A DNA stretch of 43,782 nucleotides from positions 1 to 43,782 of the forward strand of contig NZ_BCQP01000081.1 in NCBI RefSeq assembly GCF_001552135.1, in the 5' to 3' direction. Both the position numbers and the translations under genes were made by a program. A model generated the notes under the pieces. That model saw only the letters and a program-made list of their open reading frames with translations. It was not told the DNA's origin and did not search any database. Shown piece after piece: positions 1 to 7,954 of this stretch (position 1 is the first letter of the stretch; each line of letters starts with the position of its first letter). This DNA comes from Actinomadura chibensis NBRC 106107. GTDB lineage: Bacteria > Actinomycetota > Actinomycetes > Streptosporangiales > Streptosporangiaceae.

Positions 1-45
1 CCGGTGGTGCCTTGGCCGGTGGTGCCTTGGTGGGTGGCGCCCTGG
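1..45. repeat. 15-bp tandem repeat in the membrane-protein tail
   Basis: Positions 1-15 and 16-30 are identical (ccggtggtgccttgg), and 31-45 is a diverged third copy. On the minus strand the unit encodes Gly-Thr-Thr-Gly-Gln. The array runs off the window edge, so the copy number is unknown. Confidence 0.8.
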
Positions 46-1061
46 TCGCCGCCTACGGGCGCGGAGCCGTTCTGATCTCTCGCGACGGACTCTCTCGCGA
101 TGGCGGAGGCGGAACGTCCCCTGGTACGCAGGTCGAGGTCGAAGCCCTCACGGCGCATGCGCCTGTCCATGTAGAGGAGGGCGATCACACCGGCGTCGAA
201 GGGGAGCACCACCGACCAACTGACGATGCGGCCCACCGTGTCGACCGCGAGAGCGCCCATCGTCGCGTCGCTGCCAGAGGAGTCGCCGAAAAAGATCAGT
301 TGGACGACGAGGAACGGGATCCGCAGTGCGAAGAAGCCCATGAACACGGTGATGAGCATGGCGAGCAGCAGCGTCCCGAACGTGCGGAACCAGCGCCCCT
401 TGGACAGCGCGACGGCCCGGCGCAGCGCGCCCGTCACCGTCTGCCGTTCGAGGACGACCGCCGGGACGGCCTGGACGAACAACAGGTAGAGCCACACCAT
501 CAGCCCGATGCCGATGGGGAAACCGAGCACGCCCGCGAGCACGTCCAGCGCCGGATGCGCCCCGCCCATCACGAGCAGGGTGAACGGGACGACGGGCAAC
601 ACCAGCGCGCCCAACGAGATGCCTATGACGGCGGCGGCCGTGACGATCAGGCGGATCAAGCGGGGCTTGGTGTCTCGCCATACCTGCCTGGGCGCGATCG
701 GCATCCCCACGAGCTCACGGCCAAGGAGCGGTGCGAGCATTCCCGAAAGGAGCAGAATCCCGTAGGCGGACAGGACAAGGCTCATCACAGTAAGGGTGAG
801 CTGCGCGCCCAGCGACTCCAGCAGCACGTCCGGGGTGACCTCGTCGCGGGCCTCGTCCCCGATGAAGAAGTAGGCGGCGACGGAGCTCGCCACCTGGATG
901 ACCGTGCTGATCGCCGCCGCCAGGCCCAGGGACGTGCGCGGACGCCGCCGGATCCCGGCGATGGCACCGTCCAGCATCTCGGACATGGACATGGGACGGA
1001 ACGGGACGCCCTGCACGCCATCGGCGTCCATGTCGTCGTCCCAGCCGTCCGGTCCCGGCAT
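1..1061 (-). CDS. Polytopic membrane protein, glycerophosphodiester phosphodiesterase membrane-domain type (C-terminus cut by window edge)
   Basis: The minus frame is open from an ATG at 1061 to the window edge, about 353 codons, so the C-terminus is missing. A short acidic N-terminus is followed by PFRPMSMSEMLDGAIAGIRR, a stretch typical of actinobacterial membrane proteins annotated with a glycerophosphoryl diester phosphodiesterase membrane domain. About six hydrophobic segments follow, among them ones containing LVLSAYGILLLSGML, FGTLLLAMLITVFMGFF and FDAGVIALLYMD. The visible tail is Gly/Thr/Gln-rich and is encoded by a 15-bp tandem repeat. AGGGAG lies about 5 nt before the ATG, and an in-frame stop just upstream (near 1140) excludes a longer start. 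No phosphodiesterase catalytic domain is seen, so enzymatic activity should not be assumed. It is divergent from mtrA. Its function is unknown. Confidence 0.8.
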   Translation of the reverse strand, partial: MPGPDGWDDDMDADGVQGVPFRPMSMSEMLDGAIAGIRRRPRTSLGLAAAISTVIQVASSVAAYFFIGDEARDEVTPDVLLESLGAQLTLTVMSLVLSAYGILLLSGMLAPLLGRELVGMPIAPRQVWRDTKPRLIRLIVTAAAVIGISLGALVLPVVPFTLLVMGGAHPALDVLAGVLGFPIGIGLMVWLYLLFVQAVPAVVLERQTVTGALRRAVALSKGRWFRTFGTLLLAMLITVFMGFFALRIPFLVVQLIFFGDSSGSDATMGALAVDTVGRIVSWSVVLPFDAGVIALLYMDRRMRREGFDLDLRTRGRSASAIARESVARDQNGSAPVGGDQGATHQGTTGQGTT

Positions 1062-1497
1062 CTCGGCTCCCTGCGGTGTGTGGCGGGGGTCTGCCGGCGC
1101 GTCCCCCTGGGCCCCCGCGGGCCCCGGCGCCCTCGCCGGTCACGTCATCCTGTCACGGGCGAGGTGCCGGGTTTGCCGTCTACCAACCTGTGGATAACGT
1201 TCCGGGACGCCACGGGCCCCGAGGGACGTCCGGTTCATGCCGATCTTGTCCCATCCCGCGCGGGTTTCGGGAGCACCCCCTACAATTCCGTGCGCCCACC
1301 ATCCTGGGAGAGCCATGTACGACACAAACGCGGGTAACCTTGCACGCCAAGGCATATCTCTCCCTGGCGAGGTGGGGCCGAGCCATCGCGCCTCCGAGGA
1401 CGTACCGTCCGCCGCACCGCGCGCCGGCGCCCGCCAGCCATGGCGGAGCTGAAACGTGCTCACTCCACCGAACCCCGACTTTGCGACGATGAGGGCC
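1062..1497. other. Divergent intergenic region upstream of mtrA
   Basis: This is about 436 bp between the divergent membrane-protein gene and mtrA. It holds a reversed DnaA-box 9-mer (1189-1197) and a good -10-like hexamer TACAAT (1281-1286) without a convincing -35. It also holds a possible 45-codon reading frame from ATG 1315 to the TGA at 1450-1452, with GGGAG placed as a ribosome binding site. The first part of that frame uses many A/T third positions, unlike neighbouring genes, so coding is doubtful. Confidence 0.5.
1189..1197 (-). promoter_or_regulatory. DnaA-box-like 9-mer upstream of mtrA
   Basis: TGTGGATAA on the plus strand is TTATCCACA on the minus strand, an exact match to the classical DnaA-box consensus. 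It lies in the mtrA upstream region. Binding is inferred from sequence only. Confidence 0.5.
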
Positions 1498-2175
1498 ATG
1501 AGAGGACGTGTACTGGTCGTCGACGACGACCTCGCGCTCGCCGAGATGCTCGGCATCGTGCTGAGGGGTGAGGGTTTCGAGCCCTCCTTCGTGCACGATG
1601 GCGACAAGGCGCTTGAGGCGTTCCGGGAGACCCGGCCCGACCTCGTGCTGCTCGACCTGATGCTGCCGGGGGCGGACGGGATCGACGTGTGCCGCCAGAT
1701 CCGCGCAGAGTCCGGCGTGCCGATCGTCATGCTGACCGCCAAGAGCGACACGGTGGACGTCGTCCTCGGCCTGGAGTCGGGCGCCGACGACTACATCGTC
1801 AAGCCGTTCAAGCCCAAGGAGCTGGTGGCGCGTGTGCGCGCGCGCCTGCGCCGCACCGACGAGCCCGCCCCCGAGACCCTGCAGATAGGCGACATCACCA
1901 TCGACGTCGCCGGACACTCCGTGAAGCGCGGAGACAAGCACATCCCGCTGACGCCGCTGGAGTTCGACCTCCTGGTGGCCCTCGCCCGCAAGCCCCGCCA
2001 GGTGTTCACCCGTGAAGTCCTCTTGGAGCAGGTCTGGGGTTACCGGCACGCCGCCGACACCCGCCTGGTGAACGTCCACGTGCAGCGCCTCCGCGCCAAG
2101 ATCGAGAAGGACCCGGAGCGCCCCGAGATCGTCGTCACCGTCCGCGGTGTCGGCTACAAGGCGGGGCCGGCCTGA
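1498..2175 (+). CDS. mtrA: MtrA, OmpR-family response regulator
   Basis: This is the cytoplasmic DNA-binding partner of MtrB. The family controls cell-wall hydrolases, division and development genes in actinobacteria. The receiver domain spans residues ~4-115, with acidic pocket D9-D10, phospho-acceptor D53 (LVLLDLMLPG), T80 and K102 (IVKPFKPKE). The OmpR winged helix spans ~130-223, ending in VVTVRGVGYKAGPA. The 225-residue length is normal for MtrA. I chose the ATG at 1498 (MRGRVLVVDDD) because family members start at this point. ATG 1489 and GTG 1456 are in frame and possible. The gene lies 13 bp before the chosen mtrB start, and mtrA-mtrB-lpqB form one transcription unit. The long upstream region could hold autoregulatory sites, but I could not confirm an MtrA motif. 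Confidence 0.96.
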   Translation: MRGRVLVVDDDLALAEMLGIVLRGEGFEPSFVHDGDKALEAFRETRPDLVLLDLMLPGADGIDVCRQIRAESGVPIVMLTAKSDTVDVVLGLESGADDYIVKPFKPKELVARVRARLRRTDEPAPETLQIGDITIDVAGHSVKRGDKHIPLTPLEFDLLVALARKPRQVFTREVLLEQVWGYRHAADTRLVNVHVQRLRAKIEKDPERPEIVVTVRGVGYKAGPA

Positions 2176-2188
2176 CGCCGGACCACCC

Positions 2189-3826
2189 ATGAACGGCGGC
2201 ATGGCGAGGGCGAAGCGGTCCGTCCGGCGTGGGCTCGGCGCCGTCCACCGCGCCCTGCGCAGCGCCGTCCGGACCGGGTACACGCGGTGGCGCCGCTCGA
2301 TCCAGGTGCGCATCGTCACCTCGACGCTGTTCATCTCCGCGATCGTGGTGGCGATCCTGGGCGCGTTCCTCATGCAGCAGGTGTCGTCCGCCCTGATGGA
2401 CGGGAAGGTCAAGGCCGCACGCCTCCAACTGGACGACGGTCTGGCGCAGGTACAGCGCGACCTGGGCAACTCGCCCGGGGACGGCAGCATGCTCAACGCG
2501 ACCATCGACAGGTTGAAGTCCCGTAGCGGGCCGTCCGGTCTGTACGAGGTCTATATCCGCGACACCACGGAACAGTACTTCGACGGGTATACGACCAATG
2601 AGCTGCGGGAAGAGAGCGTCCCGCGACGGCTCCGGGAAGAGTTGAAGAACGCTCCGGCGGGTGCGAGCGCCTACACCTACGGAAAGCTCTCCTATGTCGG
2701 CGACCGTCCGTCCGAGCGCGGCCTCATCGTGGGCGGCAAGACCGGCCAATTCGAGCTCTACTACCTGTTCCCCCTGGAAGAGGAACAGCGGACGCTGACC
2801 AACGTGGGGCGGTCCCTGGCCGGGGTGGGCGTCGTCCTGGTGCTGCTCTTGGCGGCGATCGCGGCGCTGGTGACGAGACAGGTCGTCCTACCGGTGCGGC
2901 TGGCCGCGCAAGGGGCGCAGCGGCTCGCCGCCGGACGCCTCGAAGAGCGCATGAGGGTCCGCGGAGAGGACGACCTGGCCCGTCTCGCCCGTTCGTTCAA
3001 CGACATGGCCGCGAACCTGCAAGAGAAGATCGGGGAACTGGAAGACCTGTCGCAGGTGCAGCGCCAGTTCGTCTCGGACGTGTCCCACGAACTACGCACG
3101 CCCCTGACCACCATCAGGATCGCGGCGGACATGCTCTACGAGAACCGCGACACCTTCGACGATCCCGCGGTCGGACGCTCCGCGGAACTGCTCCAGAGCC
3201 AGTTGGAGCGGTTCGAGTCCCTCTTGGCCGACCTGTTGGAGATCAGCAGGCACGACGCGGGGGCGGCGACGCTCGACGCCGAGTCCCTGGACATGCGCGA
3301 CCTCGTCCTGCGCGTGGTCGGGGACATCCAGGGCCTGGCCGAGCGCAAGGGCAGCAAGGTCGTCCTGCAACTGCCCGGCGAGCCTTGCATGGCCGAGGTG
3401 GATCGGCGCAGGGTCGAACGCATCCTGCGCAACCTGCTCGTCAACGCCGTGGAGCACGGCGAGGGCGAGGACATCGTCGTTTCCGTGGCCGCCGACCGCG
3501 ACGCCGTCGCGGTGGCCGTCCGCGACCACGGCGTCGGGCTCAAACCGGGAGAGGGGCAGATGGTGTTCGACCGGTTCTGGCGCGCGGACCCCGCGCGCGC
3601 CCGCACCACCGGCGGCACCGGCCTCGGCCTGTCGATCTCCCGGGAGGACGCGCAGCTGCACGGCGGATGGCTGCAGGCGTGGGGAGAGCCCGGCGCGGGC
3701 TCCCAGTTCCGCCTCTCGCTGCCTCGCGTGGCCGGGGCCGAACTCAGGGGCTCGCCGCTTCCGCTCGTCCCTCCTGGGGCCGGTGACGCCCGTCCGCTGT
3801 ACGCGGAGCTGGAGGCCGGGGAGTGA
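2189..3826 (+). CDS. mtrB: MtrB, membrane sensor histidine kinase
   Basis: This is the sensor kinase that phosphorylates MtrA. From the ATG at 2189 it has 545 residues. A basic N-terminus leads to TM1 (~40-63), an extracytoplasmic sensor segment to ~210, TM2 (~211-231) and a HAMP linker (~232-290). The HisKA H-box SDVSHELRTPLTT follows, with the phosphorylated His at ~300. The HATPase domain has the N-box RNLLVNAVEHGEG, a DHGVGL G1 motif and GGTGLGLSIS. The start is uncertain: GTG 2147 overlaps mtrA, and ATG 2201 is equally plausible. The stop codon overlaps the lpqB start by one base, indicating translational coupling. A ~40-residue unconserved tail follows the ATPase domain. Confidence 0.95.
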   Translation: MNGGMARAKRSVRRGLGAVHRALRSAVRTGYTRWRRSIQVRIVTSTLFISAIVVAILGAFLMQQVSSALMDGKVKAARLQLDDGLAQVQRDLGNSPGDGSMLNATIDRLKSRSGPSGLYEVYIRDTTEQYFDGYTTNELREESVPRRLREELKNAPAGASAYTYGKLSYVGDRPSERGLIVGGKTGQFELYYLFPLEEEQRTLTNVGRSLAGVGVVLVLLLAAIAALVTRQVVLPVRLAAQGAQRLAAGRLEERMRVRGEDDLARLARSFNDMAANLQEKIGELEDLSQVQRQFVSDVSHELRTPLTTIRIAADMLYENRDTFDDPAVGRSAELLQSQLERFESLLADLLEISRHDAGAATLDAESLDMRDLVLRVVGDIQGLAERKGSKVVLQLPGEPCMAEVDRRRVERILRNLLVNAVEHGEGEDIVVSVAADRDAVAVAVRDHGVGLKPGEGQMVFDRFWRADPARARTTGGTGLGLSISREDAQLHGGWLQAWGEPGAGSQFRLSLPRVAGAELRGSPLPLVPPGAGDARPLYAELEAGE

Positions 3827-5604
3827 TGAAGCGGGGCACGTGTCTTCTCGCGGGAGGGCTCTTCGTGCTCGGCGGCGCGGGGTGCGCGACGGTCCCGAGC
3901 GGGGGCCAGGTCGTGACCGGCAGGCCCGCGGAACGCGCGGAACGCGTCGACGACCCGTACGTGCGGCTGATCCCGGTGAAACCGCGCCCGGAGTGGGGAC
4001 CGGCCCAGATCGTCTCCGGGTTCCTCGCCGCGTCCGCCAGCTTCGACGACAACCACCACGTCGCGAAGACGTACCTCAGCCCGCAGACGTCCTGGAACCC
4101 GGGCCTGCGCCCGTTCGTGACCGTCCTGTCCAGCCGCGTCATCGCCCCGCAGGTGGTCAAGACGGCCGGTGACCAGGCGACGGTCAGGGTCAGCGGCGAC
4201 GAACTGGGCACGATCACGTCCGACGGGCAGTACACCGCGTCCCCGAAGAGGCTCGACACCACGTTCCAGTTGGCCAAGACCCAGCAGGGCGTATGGCGCA
4301 TCACCGGGATGCCGGGCGACGACAAGGGCGGGCTGCTCCTCTCCAAGGACGACGTCGAGCGCGCCATGCGCACCGTCAACCTGTTCTTCTTCGCTCCCGA
4401 TCAGCAGACCCTCGTCCCCAACGGAATCTTCCTGCCGGTGGTCAACAGGCAGACGCTGCCTACGCAGCTCGTCCAGGCGTTGCTGGCGGGGCCCACGTCC
4501 TGGTTGAACGGTGCCGTCCGTACCGCCTTCCCGCCTCGCACGCGGCTGCGCCATGGCGTCCACATCGAGAAGGACGTCGCCACGGTCGATCTCTCCGGAG
4601 AGGCCCACGCGGGCAACATCGAACGGATGTCCGCGCAACTCAGCTGGACGATGCGGCAGCTCTCGGAGATCAAACGGTGGCGGCTCCAGATCGACGGTGA
4701 GACCGTCATCGCCCAGGACATGGAAGCCACGCAGCCCGTGCACGCATGGGAGGGCAACTCCCCTGACGGGCAGGTGCCGCACGGCGAAACCCACCAGAAC
4801 GCCTACGTGGTGGGCCCGTCCGGGTACCTGGGCACGTTGCAGGGCGACCGTGCGCAGCCCATCGTGACGGGCTCCGGCGGTCGTCTCTCCCGTCCCTCCA
4901 TCGCCCCCGACTACCAGGAGTTCGCCGGGCTCAGCGCCACGGCCCGCCAGGTCTACGTCGCGGCCCCCGTCACTGGAGCGCCCGCCCCGCGCGTCCTGCT
5001 GACCGCGCAGAACGGGGCTCATTTCACCGCTCCGTCCTGGAGCAACGACGGCACCCTGTGGGTCGTGGAGACCCGGCGGGACGAATCCTGGCTGTGGGTA
5101 CGCCCGCGCGGCCGTCCAGCCGTGCGAGCCGCCCACTGGGGCCTGGGCGGACGTGAGGTGCTGGCCTTCCGCGTCGCCCGCGACGGTGTCCGCGCAGCCG
5201 TCATCGCGCGGATCGACGGCCGTCCCCAGGTGCAGCTAGGCCGCATCGCCCACGCTCCGGACGGTTCCCTCGACGTCGGCTCGTTCCTGCCGGTGAGTTC
5301 CGAACTCCAGGACGCGGTCGACCTCGCCTGGCGTGACTACAACACCCTCGCCGTCTTGGGGCGTGCCAAGCGCGACTCGCAAACACTGCCGTTCCTGATG
5401 CCGATCAGCGGTAGCGCCATCACGTCCCTGGGGGTCGGCTCCCTGGGCGAGCCCCGCACGATCGCCGCCGCGCCCGGTGCCCCGATCCTCATCGGCACAC
5501 GCTCGTCCGGCAGGGACCAGGTCTGCCGCCAGCGCGCCCCGAGCAACTCCTACAGCCCCTGGATCTGCCCCACCGCGGCCAAGGACCCGAGCTACCCCCG
5601 CTGA
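3826..5604 (+). CDS. lpqB: LpqB, lipoprotein partner of MtrAB
   Basis: LpqB is an exported lipoprotein that in mycobacteria interacts with the sensor domain of MtrB and modulates MtrA phosphorylation. The protein has 592 residues, normal for the family. A signal peptide ends at a lipobox-like GGAGC, giving lipidated C20 (the -3 position is Gly, slightly unusual). An N-terminal domain is followed by the GerMN-type region (~190-310, around FFFAPDQQTLVPNGIFLPVV and the TVDLSGEA stretch). The C-terminal half looks like a beta-propeller, with repeated blades such as PSWSNDGTLWVVE and VDLAWRDYNTLAVLG. The ATG overlaps the mtrB stop (TGATG), so the two are translationally coupled. Confidence 0.94.
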   Translation: MKRGTCLLAGGLFVLGGAGCATVPSGGQVVTGRPAERAERVDDPYVRLIPVKPRPEWGPAQIVSGFLAASASFDDNHHVAKTYLSPQTSWNPGLRPFVTVLSSRVIAPQVVKTAGDQATVRVSGDELGTITSDGQYTASPKRLDTTFQLAKTQQGVWRITGMPGDDKGGLLLSKDDVERAMRTVNLFFFAPDQQTLVPNGIFLPVVNRQTLPTQLVQALLAGPTSWLNGAVRTAFPPRTRLRHGVHIEKDVATVDLSGEAHAGNIERMSAQLSWTMRQLSEIKRWRLQIDGETVIAQDMEATQPVHAWEGNSPDGQVPHGETHQNAYVVGPSGYLGTLQGDRAQPIVTGSGGRLSRPSIAPDYQEFAGLSATARQVYVAAPVTGAPAPRVLLTAQNGAHFTAPSWSNDGTLWVVETRRDESWLWVRPRGRPAVRAAHWGLGGREVLAFRVARDGVRAAVIARIDGRPQVQLGRIAHAPDGSLDVGSFLPVSSELQDAVDLAWRDYNTLAVLGRAKRDSQTLPFLMPISGSAITSLGVGSLGEPRTIAAAPGAPILIGTRSSGRDQVCRQRAPSNSYSPWICPTAAKDPSYPR

Positions 5605-5631
5605 CGCGCCGCCGACGCGCCGCCGGCGAAG

Positions 5632-5640
5632 TTATCCACA
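5632..5640 (+). promoter_or_regulatory. DnaA-box-like 9-mer between lpqB and comF
   Basis: TTATCCACA matches the DnaA-box consensus exactly. It sits 28 bp after the lpqB stop and about 50 bp before the comF start. It is the second such 9-mer in the window, and both are intergenic around mtrAB-lpqB. Confidence 0.5.
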
Positions 5641-5690
5641 ACTCGCGGATCTTGGGCTCCGGGCGCCTCGGGGGCGGCATCGTCGAGGCC

Positions 5691-6497
5691 ATGAGCTTCT
5701 TCGCCGACCTGATCGAGCTGCTGCTCCCCGACCGCTGCGCCGGCTGCGGCGCGGCCCCCGTCCTGCTGTGCGAGAGGTGCGGGGCGCCGCTGCTCGCCCC
5801 CGCCAGACCCGCCAGGACGGCCCCGGACGGCCTGCCGCCTCCGTGGGCCGTCGCCGCCTACGAGGGCCCTCTCCGCGCGATCCTGTCCGCCTACAAGGAA
5901 CACGGCCGCACGGCCTTAGCCGTCCCCTTAGGCGAGGCCCTGGCCACCGCCATCCGAGCCGCCCTGAACCCCGCGCCTTTCACCCCGTCGCCCAAGGCGG
6001 GCCTTGCCACAACCCGTCCAACGACAGCCACCCTCCCCACCCCCACGGAAGGGGCCCGTACCGCGCGGGCGTCCGACCGGAGACCGGCGCGGGCCGTTCG
6101 GGCGCCCGACCAGCCGGTGGCCGTCGTCTGGGTGCCGTCGGCGCGCGGGGCGGTGCGTCGACGCGGGCACGACCCCTTGCGGGGAGCGGTCGCCGTCGCG
6201 GTTCGGCGCCTGCGCGCGGAGGGCCTGCCGGTGACCGCCGTCCCCGCCCTACGGCAACGCGGCCGCGTGGCCGATCAGGCCGGGCTCACGGCCACGCAAC
6301 GAATCGCCAACCTGAAAGGAGCCCTGGAAGTGACGCCGGCCACGGACCTCACCGGCCACCGCATCGTCCTGGTGGACGACGTGATGACCACAGGCGCCTC
6401 CCTCGCGGAGGCGGCCCGCGCCCTCCGCAACGCCGGAGCGGACCCGTCAGCCGCCGCCACGATCGCCACCACCCCGCGCCGCCACAGACAGCGCTAG
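5691..6497 (+). CDS. comF: ComF family phosphoribosyltransferase-like protein
   Basis: This is a cytoplasmic ComF/GntX-type protein. The family links a Zn-binding N-terminal segment to a PRTase fold and is tied to natural transformation in some bacteria, with an unclear role in actinobacteria. Zn ligands are C16-x2-C19 and C27-x2-C30 (CAGCG, CERCG). The family motif around VAAYEGPLRAILSAYKEHG follows, and the PRPP-loop motif IVLVDDVMTTGAS is near the end. The ATG at 5691 (MSFFADLIELLLP) is preceded by GAGG and matches where family members begin; a TTG at 5652 would add 13 unsupported residues. Residues ~93-142 (nt ~5967-6116) are a Pro/Thr/Ala/Arg-rich insertion between conserved blocks, which lengthens the protein to 268 residues. 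It is probably not part of the mtr regulon by function. Confidence 0.88.
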   Translation: MSFFADLIELLLPDRCAGCGAAPVLLCERCGAPLLAPARPARTAPDGLPPPWAVAAYEGPLRAILSAYKEHGRTALAVPLGEALATAIRAALNPAPFTPSPKAGLATTRPTTATLPTPTEGARTARASDRRPARAVRAPDQPVAVVWVPSARGAVRRRGHDPLRGAVAVAVRRLRAEGLPVTAVPALRQRGRVADQAGLTATQRIANLKGALEVTPATDLTGHRIVLVDDVMTTGASLAEAARALRNAGADPSAAATIATTPRRHRQR

Positions 6498-6584
6498 CAC
6501 CCGGGGCGTGGCGGTGGGGCTGTCGCTTTCGATGGTTCGAAGGGGGGCTTTGTGAATTGGGGGTGGTGTAGGCGGCGGTGTGAC

Positions 6585-6616
6585 GGGATGGGTTGGGGCG
6601 TTCCGGGCCTTGGGGG
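6585..6616 (+). other. Potential G-quadruplex tract downstream of comF
   Basis: Five G-runs (GGG, GGG, GGGG, GGG, GGGGG) are separated by loops of 2, 2, 6 and 4 nt. This fits the G3+N1-7 pattern. It lies about 90 bp after the comF stop, on the coding strand of comF. Confidence 0.45.
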
Positions 6617-6655
6617 TGGTTGGTGACTTTCTTCACGTTGGGGAGAAGTGCGGGC

Positions 6656-6667
6656 AGGTAGCTACCT
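6656..6667. promoter_or_regulatory. 12-bp perfect palindrome, possible operator
   Basis: AGGTAGCTACCT is self-complementary and lies in noncoding DNA between comF and hpf. No regulator is known for it. It may be chance. Confidence 0.25.
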
Positions 6668-7104
6668 TCCGTAGTCGGCGATTTGGGGGACGCAAGGCCG
6701 GTGTATGGGGCACGTCTTGATGGCGGGGCAGCGGAGATTTCTCAAACTCGCCGGAGGGAGAGGCTCGTCTGACCTGCGAGGGCGGAGGGGGTGCGACAGG
6801 CGCGTCCTTGGGGGCTCGCGGCGATCGGTGGGGTGCTTGAACCGGGGCGGGGTACCCGATGCGACAGTCTCCGATGACGGTCCGTGAGTTTTTCCTCCGT
6901 CCACCCCCCTGACATTCGTGGCGTAAGGGGTTAGCGTTCCTGACATGGCACCCGCCCGGGTCCGTGGTTGCGTTGGATCGCAGCGCTCGTCAGGAGCGCG
7001 TCAGCCGGTCCGGCTAGCCGATGCCAGGCGCAGGCGAAACGGCCCACGTAAGGCGACTTCTCGTCGACCGATCACGGTGCGCCTTAGAGGTAAGTCCTGC
7101 CCCG

Positions 7105-7127
7105 GCGGGGGATCCGACATCCCCCGC
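7105..7127 (+). promoter_or_regulatory. Hairpin in the hpf upstream region
   Basis: GCGGGGG (7105-7111) pairs perfectly with CCCCCGC (7121-7127) around a 9-nt loop. It has no T-run. It lies ~170 bp before the hpf start and may be part of an hpf leader or an attenuator-like element. Confidence 0.35.
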
Positions 7128-7300
7128 ATAGGGAGAAGGGCAGTAGTGGCGAAAGCGCCGCGAGGCCTTCAGCAGGCGGATGTGGGGACGAAGACCAGGT
7201 CGGCCGGGCGGGTGCGACCCACCGTCCTGTGGTGCCGTCCGGGGGCGGACAGGAGATCCCCGGTCGGCCGGAACACAACCGGGAGAAGGGGGGTCCCCGC

Positions 7301-7954
7301 GTGAACATCACCGTTAGGGGCCGGCACACCGATGTCAACGACAGGTTCCGTCGGCATGTCGACAACAAACTGGCCAAGATCGAGCGGCTCAACCAGAAGG
7401 TCATCCGCGTGGATGTGGAGGTGTCCGAGGAGCGCAACCCACGGCTCGCCGACCAGCGCGAAAGGGTGGAGCTGACGATCCGCTCCCGCGGCCCGGTGAT
7501 CCGGGCCGAGGCCGCCGCCGACGACCGGTACGGCGCCCTCGACCTCGCGCTCGACAAGCTGGAGTCACGCCTGCGCCGCGACTCCGAACGGCGCAAGGGG
7601 CACGGCGGGAAGGGACGTGCCAAGCTCGCGACCATGGAGCCGCTCCCGGAGGCGCTCCCCGAACCCCCGGAGCCCGTCACGCGGCCCGCCCCGCCCGCCA
7701 GGGACGAACCCGAGGCCGTGAAGGTCTCGCCGGACGAGAACCTCGTCCCGATCCCCATGGACGGCGACGGCCCCGTCGTCGTCCGCGAGAAGTTCCACAA
7801 GGCCGAACCGATGGGCATCGAGCAGGCACTGTTCGAGATGGAGCTCGTCGGTCACGACTTCTACCTGTACCGCGACAAGGCCACCGGTCACCCGTCCGTC
7901 GTGTACCGCAGACGAGGCTGGGACTACGGGGTCATCAGGCTCGTCGAAGAGTGA
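7301..7954 (+). CDS. hpf: Long-form ribosome hibernation promoting factor (HPF/RaiA)
   Basis: It binds the decoding and mRNA channel of the 30S subunit and dimerises 70S ribosomes into 100S particles under stress. The N-terminal HPF/YfiA domain spans ~1-100 (VNITVRGRHTDV start, VTIRSRGPVIRAEAAADD). A Pro-rich linker spans ~115-150. The C-terminal dimerisation domain spans ~155-217 (ALFEMELVGHDFYLYRDKATG, VVYRRRGWDYGVIRL). The 217-residue length is that of the long form. The GTG at 7301 was chosen because GAAGGGGGG lies ~8 nt upstream and the family begins with this strand; earlier in-frame starts would add an unconserved Gly-rich leader. It stands alone after an 800-bp gap. Confidence 0.94.
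   Translation: MNITVRGRHTDVNDRFRRHVDNKLAKIERLNQKVIRVDVEVSEERNPRLADQRERVELTIRSRGPVIRAEAAADDRYGALDLALDKLESRLRRDSERRKGHGGKGRAKLATMEPLPEALPEPPEPVTRPAPPARDEPEAVKVSPDENLVPIPMDGDGPVVVREKFHKAEPMGIEQALFEMELVGHDFYLYRDKATGHPSVVYRRRGWDYGVIRLVEE

Larger units (their letters stand above)
6498..7300. other. 803-bp intergenic region before hpf
   Basis: No convincing gene is present; the open frames here lack conserved motifs and normal codon use. The first ~160 bp are G/T-rich with a run able to form a G-quadruplex (6585-6616). A 12-bp perfect palindrome AGGTAGCTACCT is at 6656-6667. Close to hpf is a hairpin (7105-7127). The promoter of hpf is presumably in the 6860-7100 part, but no hexamer pair is clear. 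Confidence 0.5.

Noticed and set aside
12..1337. Long plus-strand open frame of 441 codons at the window start
   Set aside because: It is antisense to the polytopic membrane protein, is rich in Arg/Asp/His/Gln with no family motif, and runs into the mtrA upstream region. The minus-strand frame has clear TM segments.
6760..6960. Structured riboswitch (c-di-AMP ydaO type) before hpf
   Set aside because: Some GGGG/ACCC elements are present, but the conserved order of the ydaO core could not be matched by eye. A covariance search (Infernal against RF00379) would settle it.
7181..7200. GGGGAC-containing stretch as a DosR box for hpf
   Set aside because: Only one half matches; the symmetric second half is absent.
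6945..7304. Possible 119-residue protein upstream of hpf
   Set aside because: It is Arg/Gly-rich, has no ribosome binding site, has third-position use unlike real genes, and overlaps the hpf leader and start.
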